Assembly: GCA_037039685.1 (NCBI GenBank)
Contig: JAWNGF010000013.1
Location: 1,013,001 to 1,077,000 of the forward strand
Source: Ceratobasidium sp. AG-K
Lineage: Eukaryota > Basidiomycota > Agaricomycetes > Cantharellales > Ceratobasidiaceae
Direction: 5' to 3'
Length of the DNA stretch: 64,000 nucleotides
Part shown: positions 22,131 through 34,337 of the stretch, piece by piece
How the letters are laid out: the number at the start of each line of letters is the position of its first letter
Position numbering within the stretch: the first letter of the stretch is position 1
Translations under genes and position numbers: made by a program
Notes under the pieces: model-generated
What the model was told of the DNA's origin: nothing
Databases searched by the model: none
Seen by the model: only the letters and a program-made list of their open reading frames with translations

Positions 22131-22248
22131 GAGCGCCGGTTTGCTCATACGTGCTCGCTTGGGTAAAGGAGCACCCAGGAGCACCCAAGTGGCTGTGCAT
22201 TTGGTGCTCCTATACCTAAGCGAGCACGCACAAGCAAATCAGCGCTCA
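22131..22248. repeat. Foldback (MITE-like) palindrome 1
   Basis: Two ~45-bp arms (22131-22175 and 22203-22248) are imperfect reverse complements. The perfect 11-bp core cgtgctcgctt (22150-22160) pairs with 22218-22228, and ggagcacc pairs with ggtgctcc. A short loop separates the arms. No coding capacity. Confidence 0.7.
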
Positions 22249-23149
22249 CGAGCCCAAAAGAGAACCAACGGATTTGCTTGAGCTCTCTGTTGGGTATGAT
22301 GTGCAGTCTTGGCGTCTTATCATTGCGACACGGGCGAAGCTCCGTACTCCATTGGTGTCCTCAGCATGAGTATCATGGCTCTCCGGAGAGTGCATGACTT
22401 TGTTCCCCATCGCTTCACACGTCTCACTATAACTCTTTCTTGTGTACGAACGTCTATGAAAGGGACGGACCTAACCAGCGCTTCCCTTTTTGCAGACGCC
22501 GAACCAATGGTACACTCATTAGTTAGAGTAGTAATAATTATAGCTTGCATACTCTCAGCTGTGCCTGCCCGTGCGTTGCAGGAGGATCCTTGGATGAGCT
22601 GTTAGCTTAGCACCCCCCGAAGCCTTACAGAAACTAGTGAGTGCGCCGAGTTAGTAGTTTGTTAGTAGGTTATTATCGGTCAGAAGTATGTGAGGCTATG
22701 AATCCACTGTAACAAAGCTATTTTGATGACAAGCAATCATTGGATGGTCGTCAGATAAAGTGAGCGATGTCATGTGAGCATGCCAGGTTAGGACACGACG
22801 GGCGCTTGCGAGCTCGCGGTGCAGTGTGATAACTTTTGGTCGCGGGCGTGTAAGGTAGATAGGTCGGAGAGGTGATGGGCCAGCACGCCGTGCTGGGTAT
22901 GTGGGAAGCGAACCATGGCGATTATACCAGTTGTCATATATTACACGACGAGCTCGTTAAAAGGCGATAGATTATGGTTTAAAAATAAACAAAAGGTAGA
23001 TAGGTGCAGTACTCGCCCTGCTTGAATGCACATCGTAATGTACGCTTAACTTGTAACGAACCCGCACAATGCTTCTGCCATCCGGTTGAGAAGCCTGAAT
23101 ATTTCTCCCTTCTTTATGAACGTGCATGAATGATATCTAGCCAATAGGC

Positions 23150-23440
23150 ATGGTCATGCAATGCGTGTCTGTAAAATATGCAAGGTGTACGTTTACTCAT
23201 CTCCTGTCCACCGAGGACGTTCCACAGGAAGTGCGATATTTTACACACCAGCTCTTACGAGGAAACCTTCCTCGGCGGCTAGGTCCTCAAATTCGTGTTA
23301 CGGATGACCCCACTGTTGGCCGCTCAAAAAACGAGCACTGATGGGCATGGTGGTGGTAGAGGCTAAAACGGGGGTTGATAGCGCCGGGTGAAATGCTGAG
23401 TGCGGGAGGTGCAAAAGCAGCCGAAAGTCTTACCCGTACT
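23150..23440 (+). pseudogene. Degenerate coding relic, copy 2 (see 19240-19560)
   Basis: Aligns with 19240-19560. The plus-strand reading contains STEDVPQEVRYFTHQLL and, past a TGA also present in copy 1, RLKRGLIAPGEMLS. It is broken by stops and precedes the second HicA-like gene, just as copy 1 precedes the first. Confidence 0.5.
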
Positions 23441-23743
23441 AGTATGAGCCAGATAGCCATGTTCCCGACTGTCTGCAGGGTGAAACACCCAAAGACACGT
23501 TTACAGCACATGATGGTGCCAAGCGCGTTCAGGCTGGGCGATGATACGTACAACCTCAAGGTTCAAGCGGAACTATAGACCCACGTTAAAGTACATGCTG
23601 ATGTAACTTTTATTTACTGATTCGTGAACAGATCCGATATGACATTTACATTTTTGGGGGATACAAAAAACTCGATCGGGGCAGCTGCTGGAATCGTCGT
23701 TTTTACTCAACGGAATTCCCTGGGCTCCGGGGAGAGGATACTG

Positions 23744-23863
23744 AGCTCCGATACCTTCAGAGTTATCTGGATGCCTTTGGGGACCTGAGACATCGACACT
23801 GATAAGAAATCGGTTGCCCCCAAAGGTCTCCAGATATCTCCAGAGGTTCTGAATTTCTGAGCA
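23744..23863. repeat. Foldback palindrome 2 (imperfect)
   Basis: The arm 'gctccgataccttcagag..atctggatgcctttgggg' (from 23744) pairs imperfectly with 'ccccaaaggtctccagatatctc..' (from 23817). The two arms are about 40 bp each. Confidence 0.5.
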
Positions 23864-23974
23864 CCAAGTCCCCCATCCAGATGCTGGGTGATTTAGAGTA
23901 GTTTGGTGTCGAATATGACTTATCCTCTACAAAATCCCGAAATCTTGTTCGGCTCGTGAGGTCTCAGGATTCAG

Positions 23975-24110
23975 GGGAGGTGCTCGTTGGTCTCCCAAGC
24001 GCTTGTGCGGTCTCGTGAGCCCTCACGAGATAAGCGCGCATTTTGCTTGTGGTTGCTCGCGACTCCTCCTGAGCGCTTGGGAGCCGCCACGAGCTCGACG
24101 AGCACCTCCC
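23975..24110. repeat. Foldback palindrome 3
   Basis: gggaggtgctcgt (23975-23987) is the perfect complement of 24098-24110. Inside it ctcccaagcgct (23992-24003) is the perfect complement of 24072-24083. The whole 136-bp segment can form a long hairpin. Words ggtgctcg and cgagcacc are shared with palindrome 1, suggesting one family. Confidence 0.7.
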
Positions 24111-24112
24111 GT

Positions 24113-25480
24113 CGACCCCGAGATCACACGAGACTCTCGAGGTTTGCTGACGTAGTTTCGAAGTATCGGTAGGTTATGTCGAGTATGGGGCATATCTTCC
24201 ACGTGAGCACAATTCCGCCACGGTTATACTATGGTGTAGAAGCTTTTACTAGACCTAAGGCTTTGCGTCGCTTCCAAGTCTCAGGGGGGTAGGCATTGTG
24301 TGGGACTAGTGCCTTAAATATTTGGGGAGATATAGCCCTTACATTCATTCTTTATGATACTCAATTGCTTAGGTGCTTGAAGCTCCCAACATTTATGTGT
24401 TTGTCAGCAGCTGAATGTAATTATAACGTATGCCAGAGGTTTCCGGGCGGCAGGAGGGCATCTGGTGAATCCAGGTTTGATCTCTGCCATTTCCCGGTCA
24501 TCTGCCAGCTCTCGTCGCACGGCTATCTTTCATGAAATGGGTGCAACGGGGATCGTCACTTCACTTTCAACCCCTCAGAGCTCCTTAGACCGGACAAGAA
24601 AGATCATAACAAGGCAGGACGGGCAGGATAGCTTCGAAATAAGCAAGTGATGAGCACATACTTCACCCTCCTTAGCCACCGACCAACAAAAATACAAGCG
24701 CCAACACGTGTCTGAGGCACTGAACGAGCGCGCTGATCGCACTCGAATGTCACCGGAACGGACAAAAGTTGCTGCCTCCTGCCCGATAGCAAATCAGGTT
24801 GTCAAGGCCTAACCACGTATGATGCAATGAAGAGCAGGAAACAACTGAGTTCCGGTTGACAGGCGTCAAGGCGGTGTTTGCGCAATGCACTTTTGATGTG
24901 TCGCGAACGGCGCAAATAAGAATCCTGTCCGTCCCTGGGGTATATAACTACTTGTATCGTAGTTCGGAACGTCTTGGTATGACTGTATGCAGGCCTTTCG
25001 TCCCCTGCCGGGGTGGCATTCAGCACTTGTGTACTTGTCGAGATTCTCTTCCCGCTTTATTCCTTCAAGTCTCAGCAATACCGCAAGCCCGTGTTTCTGA
25101 TAATGTCTTGTTCCAACGGGAGACCTGAACTAGGTAGAGAGATGGGCGTTCTTTCATGATATCGCTGACAACTCGTGTTGAGTTACAGCGTTGGTGTCTT
25201 TGCTGTGCAGGAGGGAACGGGTGGATTGGCACACTTGTATATTATAGAGAGGAAGCAGGATTAAAATATGTTATTACATTTGAATTGCTCATCGAATGTC
25301 CATCTTACACAGATGGATGGGCGTTGATGGGCAGTGTACTGTTCTTTAAGTTGTAGGGAATTGACTCTTAAGTGAATCATCCCACTCACTCGTGCACCCC
25401 ATACGTCAGAAAGCAGAGCAATCATGCGTCCTGAAGTGAGTTATTTTCTTATGGACCATGACTTGAGTGTCGAATATACC
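24113..25480. other. Intergenic, no supported gene
   Basis: Short open frames only; no family resemblance found on either strand. Confidence 0.4.
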
Positions 25481-25491
25481 TCGCATAGTCA

Positions 25492-26791
25492 ATGACTGCC
25501 GCTTCGGAGGATATGAAGTTCAATCATAAGAATCCACAACGTTCAGCGGTTCCAATCTACAAGACACTGCATGGTATTCCAGAGGTCCAGGGATCAATTT
25601 GCCTTACTGGAAGTGCTTCAACTGCAGTGGATCGTGAGTTGTGCTCGGAGGGGCTTGTGAGTGCTCCTCTGGGGGCTCATGTAGTGCTTTGAGTCGATCG
25701 GGTGAACTCACCAAAGCGTCTTTCTTTAGCCTTTACCAGAGAGGGAAACTGGCCGCAATGCACCACTTTCGGTTCAATGCTCCAGTAGTGGCACCAAGTT
25801 ACCGCATAAGCCCAGCTATGCATCGATAGTTGCCAAGGACACCAATCGCTGTCCAATTCCGAAACTCGATGCTTGGCTAGTGGCCGCTGAGTCTTCACCA
25901 CAAAGGGCTTCTGTCACCGCGCCTCAGCAGAGAGAAGCGGAGTGGACAAAGGTTACATACAAAAAATATTCTAAGAAGCCCCCGAAAAAGGAGGCCAATG
26001 CAAGAAATGCTGTTCTAAACGCAAGACCTTTGAAGTCACGCACTGCACCAACACATCTGGCGACCTTCAATTTAAACAAACCGCCCCCAGTTTCCGCCAA
26101 TCGTCCAAGTCTCGCTCCACTCAAACCCGGAGCTAGTGCAATATTAAGGTCCAAAAAGCCGCCCGGTTCAGGGCCTAACCCCGGTCAGCTCATTCCTCCA
26201 GATGAGGTATTTCGGGCACACTTCGAATCCTGTAGTGACGAGATCAAAGACTTGTGGAAGATTATTCTAAGATATGCTGCAGATGAAAAACACGGGATGA
26301 AGAAAAGGGATTTTCTGAAGGTGGGAACGACCGGTGCCGTCAAGTAGGAATGACGCTCAGCAGTTCACCGTTATCTAGGCCCTGGAAGGGGCTGGTTTTT
26401 CTCACGCAGCATCTGGCGACGGTTCGCATTGCACATTTACGCCTAGCAAACTGCAGGTTAGTGTGCACCGAATGAACCACTCTCTAAAGCCTAACTTGGC
26501 CCATTGTGGTTCCAATCATGATTTGTAGACCAGACAGCCGATTACTTTTCACAAGCGTGAGTCCTCAGTCATTTAGTCAATTTGTCTAGCACGACTGACG
26601 GCCAGGGTATGTTTCAGCGCATGTACGTTAGGCTCCATGTACCTACGGAACGAGATATTGAATTGCGTTGTTTATAGGGGGCAAAATTCGGACCTGTCGA
26701 ACTGCGTAACAAAGCCGGGTCGATCCGCAAGGAGTATCCTGAGATGGTTAGTGCGATGTACCAGGTCTGGAATGGCCGCCGCACGCTCTAG
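25492..26791 (+). CDS. Protein with a C-terminal HicA-like domain, copy 2
   Basis: Paralogue of 20084-21316, with the same exon order. The first recognisable exon has IYKTLHGIPEVQ and a GTGAGT donor at ~25633. The main exon runs from about 25795 (KPSYASIVAKD, then a Lys/Pro-rich basic segment, then EIKDLWKIILRY) to the donor near 26320. The next exon gives ALEGAGFSHAAS.DGSHCTFTPS. A small exon near 26530 has TRQPITFHK, and the final exon ends LRNKAGSIRKEYPEMVSAM before TAG at 26789. The G-F...G-S-H...ITFH pattern is that of the HicA fold; the His is the catalytic residue in bacterial HicA. The basic N-terminal region suggests nucleic-acid contact. The start codon was not found; GTG-initiated frames are not accepted as starts. 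Confidence 0.55.
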
Positions 26792-29700
26792 GGCCTCGTG
26801 TGAGTAGGAATTTCCCTGCTCAGGTGTGTCAGAGCTTCAATCACATTCTTGTGCTGAACGCGAAGTTGATGCAACCGAGTAGTTCAAGTTCGATTCGAGA
26901 ACCGAAGAATGGATATCTCAAATACGGAAAGATACCGAATGTACAACAGGACGCGAACGTGGTCTAATATGATGGCTTTAGCGAGAGAATGAAAGACCCG
27001 GGGTATTACAAAGTTGATCTGCGACACAATTAATTATGCCTTGCAGTAAACGTTTCTAGTATAATCTTAATGTGATTTTGGAAGTCAAATGCGGTGCTCG
27101 TTGGATCTCTGTCAGTGGGTTTCATTGGCTTCGATACATTATTGTGGGGGGAGAGAAATTCGCTGGCGGAACTGGGGTAGTAGGCTGCAGATGGCCACGG
27201 GCCGTTGGGTTTCCAGGTCTCGAAGACTTAGTTGCCTGGGGCTAACTCCTCTCAGGGCCACGACTGCCGATCGTCCTCGAGTAAGCATGGTGCTAATCTC
27301 ATGAATGTAGTAGATTATGGCAACTAATGAGCCCGCGTTGACGCTTGCGCTCGCATATGTATTTCAATATATAGAATATTGTAGGTATAAGCTATATACC
27401 GAATATGTGACCGCTCAGCTACAGGTTTATGCATGCGATCACGCGTGGGGGTTTCTCATGACCAGTGGGACTCGCCCATGATGAAGAGCCACCCTTCAGA
27501 GACGAGAGGAAGGTACACGAGTCGGGTGGGCTCCTTTGACTGACACTAGATAGTGGGGTGCCGGTCGGAATACTAAAAGCGAACGACTCAACCAAATCCG
27601 CCGTGCTCCAGAGCGGCTAGTTAGTTACAATAGTGAGGTTTCACTTACTTAGAGATGCTGCGCACCCACAAGAGCAGCGACTGCGCGTCCTCATGCATCT
27701 ATGGTATCGTACTAGCACTGGTGGATGTCACTGACGGAACGGATCACTGTGGGGTCTCAGGTTACTGAAAAACATTAGCAAACGCATTGAACCAAAAATG
27801 GCCGCTTTCAGTGATGGATTATATCATTTTTCAATCACCTTGCGCATGGTTCACGGTCTTCAATACCATAAAAGGGAAATTTGAATAGGTTGTGGAGCTC
27901 ATTTGCCCCCCAGTCACTCCTAAAGATAATCTTCAGCGCATCAGTCACTGAAAGCGGACACGTCTAGCGACTTAAGTCATGAGTTCTCAGTGCCGATACG
28001 ACTAGAATTCAGTGCGATTAGGCTTCACAGTGCGGAAGGGTTGAATGAGTCACATGAGTAGCCCCTCTTCTCTCTCTTTCCCCTGTAAAGACCTCCCAGT
28101 GACATTTGATCCTCATAGCTACTTACGGGTATGTCCTCGTGTACGATTTGCGAACCCATAGTGCGTACATAGTCCGGTAAATTCATATTTTATCCTAAGA
28201 AAGGTTAAGTCACGTGGTCCGTGGAAGTCTTGGGAAAGGCTCTACGGACACGGAAATCATGGTATATATATGCGCGCCAGTGTGCGCGTAAATAAAATAA
28301 ATAAAAAAGAGGAGGCAATCCAGAGTGGAGCAGGAATTCGCTTGGATAGAAGGATCTACCAGCTGGCTCGTAGTCGATCGGATGGGAGAGCGGCGCTGTG
28401 GAACCAAAATGTGAGGGTTCATCAGTTGAGTGACCGCACTGGGAAACGAAACTTTAACGAGGAAATAGAAAGAGCGGACAAGAGATAAAATGGGCAGAGG
28501 GGGATGCGCCGCCACCCTTTCGTTGAGATTCGAGGGTCCGACATGACTCGACTAAAATGCTAGGCGAAAGTGCCACCTTCGTATTGAGGGCCCTACATTC
28601 AGGACAAGGGTCGGGGAGATTGGGGGGCCTTCATCTCCCCTCTTTCTCGAACTGAGCAAGGGGCAACGATTGGAGACAGTCGGGGACACGTTCATAGTCG
28701 AGCGCTGCGCAACATGACCGATTGGAAATGTGGTTCTACCCTTGTTCATACTGTGCACCCCACTCCTTGTTCTAGACAATCTCGAATGCCCCCAAACCCT
28801 AATTCCTCCACTTGAATCGCCCCGGGACCTGCCGCTCCTGCCTGTCCTGGGGACAGCTGATGAGTGACTGCCTGTATGCATGAAACCGATAGACTAACGC
28901 GGGTGGATGCAAGCGTCACATGCGCGTAACTTCCCTGCGTGTCACCCAATTCAACAGCACACCCGCGCCTCCATCAAGCTCGTTTAGCATGGAGGCAGTT
29001 ATGATCCATCGAATTAAAGGCCACTGATATTGCAAATCCAAGAACAACTTCCGCTTCAAGGCTTAACGCATAAGTTAGTGGCCCATTACACCAGATTTTG
29101 CATGGTGATCCTTTGTATCGAGACAAGTCTTAAAACGGTCAAAGTAGGCGTTTATCCAGGGCGTTGGGTGCGCATTAAGCGCTGGAAGTCCGCCACACTC
29201 TCAGGCGCCTATTCTTTCCCATTTTTGCTAGTACGTCCACTTGGTTGATTACGACGCACGTTTGTGGTGCCCCTATTCAACGCACCTTTCTAGATTGAAT
29301 ATCTCCAGCCTCAAACACATATGATTGTGCCCTTGGCGTGTTGTGAATGTATTTGCAGTGATAGCACTGGTCGCGCTCTCGGCACTTTGGGAGAGCATCC
29401 TGAAGTTGTTGCGTAACAGATTCCGGGGCTAATGCATCAGGCAATGTTCAAACTAACATGACATATAACTATAGGTAACACAACTTCGATCCTAGCGAGT
29501 GGTGCATATGTATGACCGTAGTTTGTATCTATATAGTATGTCTCAGGGGGTCAGTGACAAGCCAGAACCGTGCCGGGTCCTAGCTGAAATTTCTGGTCAT
29601 CATCACATGATACCTGAAGAGAAACACCGCGCCCATCGAGCCCGTTTTAAGAATCTGGGGTTCTGATAATTCATTAGGGGCTGTTGTAACCATCACTTGC

Positions 29701-30018
29701 AGACAATATGGTAGTACATACCCACGCGCCGTCCAGCTTGATCATCAAGAGGCCTGGATTTTGATTTCGATCTCATGATTGGAGCGTGATAACATGAACA
29801 CGCGCCGTACCAAGTATGATCACATACATCGAGTGCCTGCGGATATAAAAGCCCTTGCCGACTTGTCGTTAATTCCTCGCCGGGGGGTTTGGATACTTTC
29901 TTTGAAATGTATTTCTCATGGCCACACCGTACAAGATAACTGGCGTCAAGGGTGGTATGCAACTTTCTACTGCGCGATTAGTTCGAATGATATCCTGATC
30001 TACCCCACGTGACTAAAG
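26792..30018. other. Long intergenic stretch, no supported gene
   Basis: More than 3 kb without recognised exons. It contains an inverted pair ccgctttcagtga (27802-27814) / tcactgaaagcgg (27945-27957). It should also hold the missing first exon and promoter of the tyrosinase gene. Confidence 0.4.
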
Positions 30019-32941
30019 ACACCGATCACCCTCGCTTGGAGATTCGAGACCTGTACAACAATCACCCCGAACAGTTTACGTTATTTATTCTTGGGTGGGC
30101 GCTCATCAGGCGACCTGATTATACCCCAAGGGCTGCTCAGTTTGTTCAACAGGGTGGGCCACTGTATCCTTCAATTCCTTTACGCATTTATTGACGTCGT
30201 ATTTATACAATCGTAGGAGGCATACACGGATTGCCTTATGAGCGCTGGCCGTAAGTTTTTCTATATATCCGATCGCGGGAAGAAATATACCAATGCGATA
30301 CGAATACACCTAATAGGGGAGACCCACTCCCATCAAGCACCCTGTTGGCCGACAATGAGGAGCGTTGGCTAGGAAAGTAAAATTGCTGTGTAAATCGTTC
30401 GCTTTATTGAACGAAGTCCCGATTTGTGCAGGTTATTGTAATCATGCGTGTGAGGCAACAGCGGCTATAGCATACACGAAGATTATCAGAGTGAACTAAT
30501 GCATTATACAGCCGTTCTATTCCCGACGTGGCATCGCCCATCAATCCTACTCCTTGAGGTACGTTTCAAATGCCATGAGTTCCGCAAATTACGTGCTTAC
30601 TGGGACTTTGTTGTAGCAAAGCATATCGGAGGCTGCACACATGTTCGCCGACGACCTGGCAAGACTCTATCCAGGCGAGAGACAAACATGGAAAGAGGCG
30701 GCCACGAAACTACGCTTCCCGTGAGCACTTGATTTGATTGCCAATAGATAATCGCTCACGCCTTGTCCAGCTTCTGGGACTGGACCGACCCCAGTACTGG
30801 CAAGGAGGGGTTCCCGAAGATTTTATACCAGGAATACCTCGACATCACCCTGCCAGGAGCGCACGAAGCGAACCGTGAAAACAGGCGGTATTCGCCGAAG
30901 CTACAGCCAATTCTTGAACAAGCGGCCTCCATAATCTTGGGGCCCGGACCGGTTCCAGACTTGCCTGGAACTACTAGTAGCACTGGTGTGCGATTCAAAT
31001 TTCCGAATATTTTAGCATTTTACCACTTTGGCGAAACGTTCCCTGAGGGTTTTTGCAGCGTGACTCAAAAACCGATTGGCGAAGAAACGGCCCAAATTGC
31101 ATACTACGGCAATTGGGAGAGGACCTACCGATGGCCGCTGTCGGACAGGGATCACCCATCTGATCGAATTGAACAAATTGATAAGTTGAGTTGAGATTGA
31201 ACATTTGGCTCGAGGAAGTGTACGCTGAGCGGCATGAACCAATAGCCGATTGAAGAGCCACGATCAAACCCCGGGAGGAGAGCCCGTGCGAGGGAGCTGG
31301 AAGAACCTCACAAGTAAGGTAGCGCTGTTATTCAACTTCCCCGATAGCGAACGCGAAGTCCTTCATGCGAATGTGTGAGTGGATAGGTCTATGAAGTTGG
31401 ACGGATATATTCATCTTTATTGCGCCTAGTTGGGATGAGTTCTCAAATACGAGATTCCAGTCCGCTCCGCGCCGGGACGAGGACGATAATCCTATAAACA
31501 ATGGGCCACATACCTGGGGCTGTGGTAGGCATTCCCCATCCATTCCTCCGTGTCTCCATTAAAATATTCGGCCTATAGGTTCAATCGAGCACCCCCATAA
31601 CACCGTTCATCTTGTACTTGGAGGGTTGGGTCACATGGTAAGTAACAAACACGTCATTAAGACATTTGCGACGTGTGACTTATTGAGCAATGTATCCAAG
31701 ATGAATAACGACTATGCGAGTACGTGCATGTATTAGCGACATAGCATATATGATACTAACGCCCCTACCCAGGCTTTGACCCGGTCTTTTTCTTGCACCA
31801 TTGCAACATTGATCGCATCATCGCATTTTGGGAACACGTATATCCAGACTACTGGATGGGAGAGCACGGCTACTTCAACGCGCAAGAAACTGACCGAGCT
31901 CCCTTTAGTTAGTTCTAGTGAGATCGCGTCTGAGGAACTTTGCTGACCATTTGGATTCTGGTACAGCACAAATCGGGGGAAAGTTCGAGGTCGACAAGTC
32001 CGAGGCTTTGAAGGGAACCTCCGAGTTGACTCCGTTTAGGAGGGGGGACGGCGCATACTGGACCTCAGATAATGCACGAGGTCTAGGTCCGAGATCATAC
32101 CCCAAGCGTGAGTCCAAAAGAGCGCAATTTTCCCGACCCTCCTGACGGTTGCATTGTAGACTACACTTATCCGCCCATCGAAGTCGCAGACCCGAGTACT
32201 CCCGGTCACAAACTCAAAGTGGTAATCGGGGAATCCGTCGATGCCGAGAAACGCAAACGTCAAAGGGCGGGCTTGCAGCGACACTTCCAACACGACGTAG
32301 TTTCCATCCGCGAAGACCACAGGTCGAGCGTCAAACATGTGTTGTTCTCCGAGTTTGACAAGGATCCGGAACCTGGTTATAGCAAGATTCACCAGTATCG
32401 AGAATTTTTTGTATCAGCTGAGGTCGATCCTTATGCTTTTGGTGGATCCTACACCGTCGAAATTCGCTATGATCTCGGCAATGGCCACGATGGATTCGTT
32501 GGGACTGTGGATGTTCTGGCTCGACCGGACGATACGAAATGTGCGGGATGCCAGGGACGACGCGCGGAGGGAGTGAAGGCGTGGTATATCGTGCTTGTGC
32601 CACACCAAATCGTGGTGAATATCATCAAGCATTCACCCGAAGAACCGTCTGCCAACGCGATTGCCAAATCCCTCTACTCGCGAATCAGCTACGGAGACGA
32701 CCAGGAGATCGGGCGAAGTGTCCCTCACGGCCGACCCCATTCCGCCGAGCAAAGCCTACCAGAGGGCTCAGCCCCGAAGCTTCAGCTTCTCTCAGCGAGC
32801 GTCCAAGCCGAGATAGATCCACTCTTCTCCGACCCCGGTGGCCCTCAGAAGGAATCCCCGAAATACCCCTACGAGAACTATGATTGGGCGGATCATGGTG
32901 CCCTGGCCAGCAATTGGGCCAAGGCTCCCGGTCGGGCTTGA
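30019..32941 (+). CDS. Tyrosinase (type-3 copper polyphenol oxidase), first exon not found
   Basis: Oxidises phenols to quinones, as in melanin synthesis. First clear exon: RLEIRDLYNNHPEQFTLF. CuA ligands follow over several exons: GGIHGLPYERW (30216-30249), YCNH (a 16-nt exon at 30432-30447) and FPTWHRP (~30520). FWDWTDP comes after 30770, then the long GVRFKFPNILAFYHFGETF exon. CuB follows: SIEHPHNTVHLVLGG (~31580), then FDPVFFLHHCNIDR (~31775). The C-terminal lid domain typical of fungal tyrosinases is present (REFFVSAEVDPYAFGGSYTV, then KCAGC), ending at TGA 32939. All six His ligands are visible. Phases on both sides of the 16-nt exon do not close without a one-base adjustment; elsewhere the chain closes. 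No signal peptide is seen in the exons found, matching the usually intracellular fungal enzymes. Confidence 0.88.
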
Positions 32942-33345
32942 ATGAACGATTTGGTATGAGATACCTTCTTTTAGCGTTGCTAAGCCTACTGACAGTTGTC
33001 GAACAGTGCGCACAGGCTGAAAAGGAGATCAGAATGATTCGTTGAAGTATCGGGTGATCGCGATACCCAAATTTGAGCGCCTGATTGAGTCGAAAACCAA
33101 TGTAAATAATGAAAAGGAATTTCTTACTTGCGAAGGACAAAAAGAATCCTAAGAAAGAGTTGGTCAGAAACGGCAAAACCCAGTAGGGCATGCATATACT
33201 CCAATGGGGCTGAGTGAGCGCTTATTGGTAACTTGATCTATCACGTGCTAAACTGGGTGAATTTCGCAACCTGAATTTAGTCACCACCTCAGTCTCGGCG
33301 CAGCTCATTCAACGAAAGCCCAAGATCGGCAGCCACCATAGAGCT

Positions 33346-34250
33346 ATGGCTCCCACCAACTCCGCTATACTAACTCGCCAATCCGCCGCATGGGCGCACA
33401 AGAAGCGTGCGAGGCAAGGCCAAGTAAAGGAAATTGTATTCGATGAAGAAGCCAGGAGGTGAGCGCATTTTATGTATGTTGCCCTATCACGCAGTATTGA
33501 ATAGCACTAACTGAGTAAAACGAATTGAGGGAATACCTCACCGGCTTTCGCAAGCGCAATCAAGAGAAGAAGAAAGCGGCCAAGGCTAAAGCCGTGCAAC
33601 GTGAAAAGGAGGAGCATTTACAGCAAAGGAAACAGGTAAGCCGAAAAGTCTTTTCGGATGAATGTGTTATTCACGAGGATCTACACAGATGAGAGAAGAG
33701 CTGAAGGAACGAGCGCGGACAAACTTCGAGGCCGTGGAAAAGGCGTATGGAGGCGCAGCGCTAAGCATTGGTGAGTTATGCTCTTCATACGGTTCTCAAC
33801 TGCGACTAACGCTATTCTAGCTGAGCTTGCGTCAAAGCCTGATGAAAATGAACACGAGGATGAGTATTCGGACGATGAGCAACTTGCGACTGTAGCTGTG
33901 ATCGAGGACTTTGATCCCACAGCCGATATGCATGGGCCACTTGCTGGGAGAGCAGAAGAGGACGAGGGTGAAGGCGAGAAGGTGGCGACTTCATCAAAAG
34001 GAAAACAGCGTTCTAGGTCTGCGGATAAGAAGAAGCTTGGAGCAGGAGCCGTACGAAAGCCAAAGACTCCCGTCCGCAAGATACGATACGAGACCAAGGC
34101 GGCAGCACGGGCAGAGCATACAAAATCGCTCCTACAGCGACGAAAACAAAAAGACAAGAGAATGGAAGAGCGCAAGTCGAAGCGGACCCCAAGTCCAGAA
34201 AACGATAGCTTGACCGATTGTAAACTCCCGCTGCATTTTTATTTATTTTG
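33346..34250 (+). CDS. Rrp17/Nol12 family nucleolar protein (pre-rRNA processing)
   Basis: Yeast Rrp17 is a nucleolar 5'-3' exonuclease needed for 60S subunit maturation; Nol12 is the animal counterpart. Four exons close perfectly: 33346-33458, 33530-33635, 33689-33770, 33821-34250. The N-terminal hallmark is complete: KEIVFDEEARREYLTGFRKR, then a Lys/Glu-rich helix (NQEKKKAAKAKAVQREKEE) that is likely coiled coil, then REELKERARTNFEAVEKAYG. An acidic linker follows. A basic C-terminus contains KIRYETKAAARAEHTKS and KDKRMEERKSKR, a probable nucleolar signal. The ATG is the first in frame after the upstream region. The next gene begins 88 bp downstream on the same strand. Confidence 0.88.
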
Positions 34251-34337
34251 AAGATTTTTTGTTATGATGTGCATGACTAAGCGGGTGTGACATCAACAAC
34301 CGCCGCCTCCCGCCCTGGTTTGACCAACACCTCCAGG

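Noticed and set aside
28552..28949. Minus-strand frames rich in Gly/Ser/Arg
   Set aside because: Composition-driven open frames in a gene-free region; no support.
29540..29663. Short ATG frame (MSQGVSDKPEPCRVL) as first exon of the tyrosinase gene
   Set aside because: It ends in a stop without a suitable donor and does not resemble tyrosinase N-termini.
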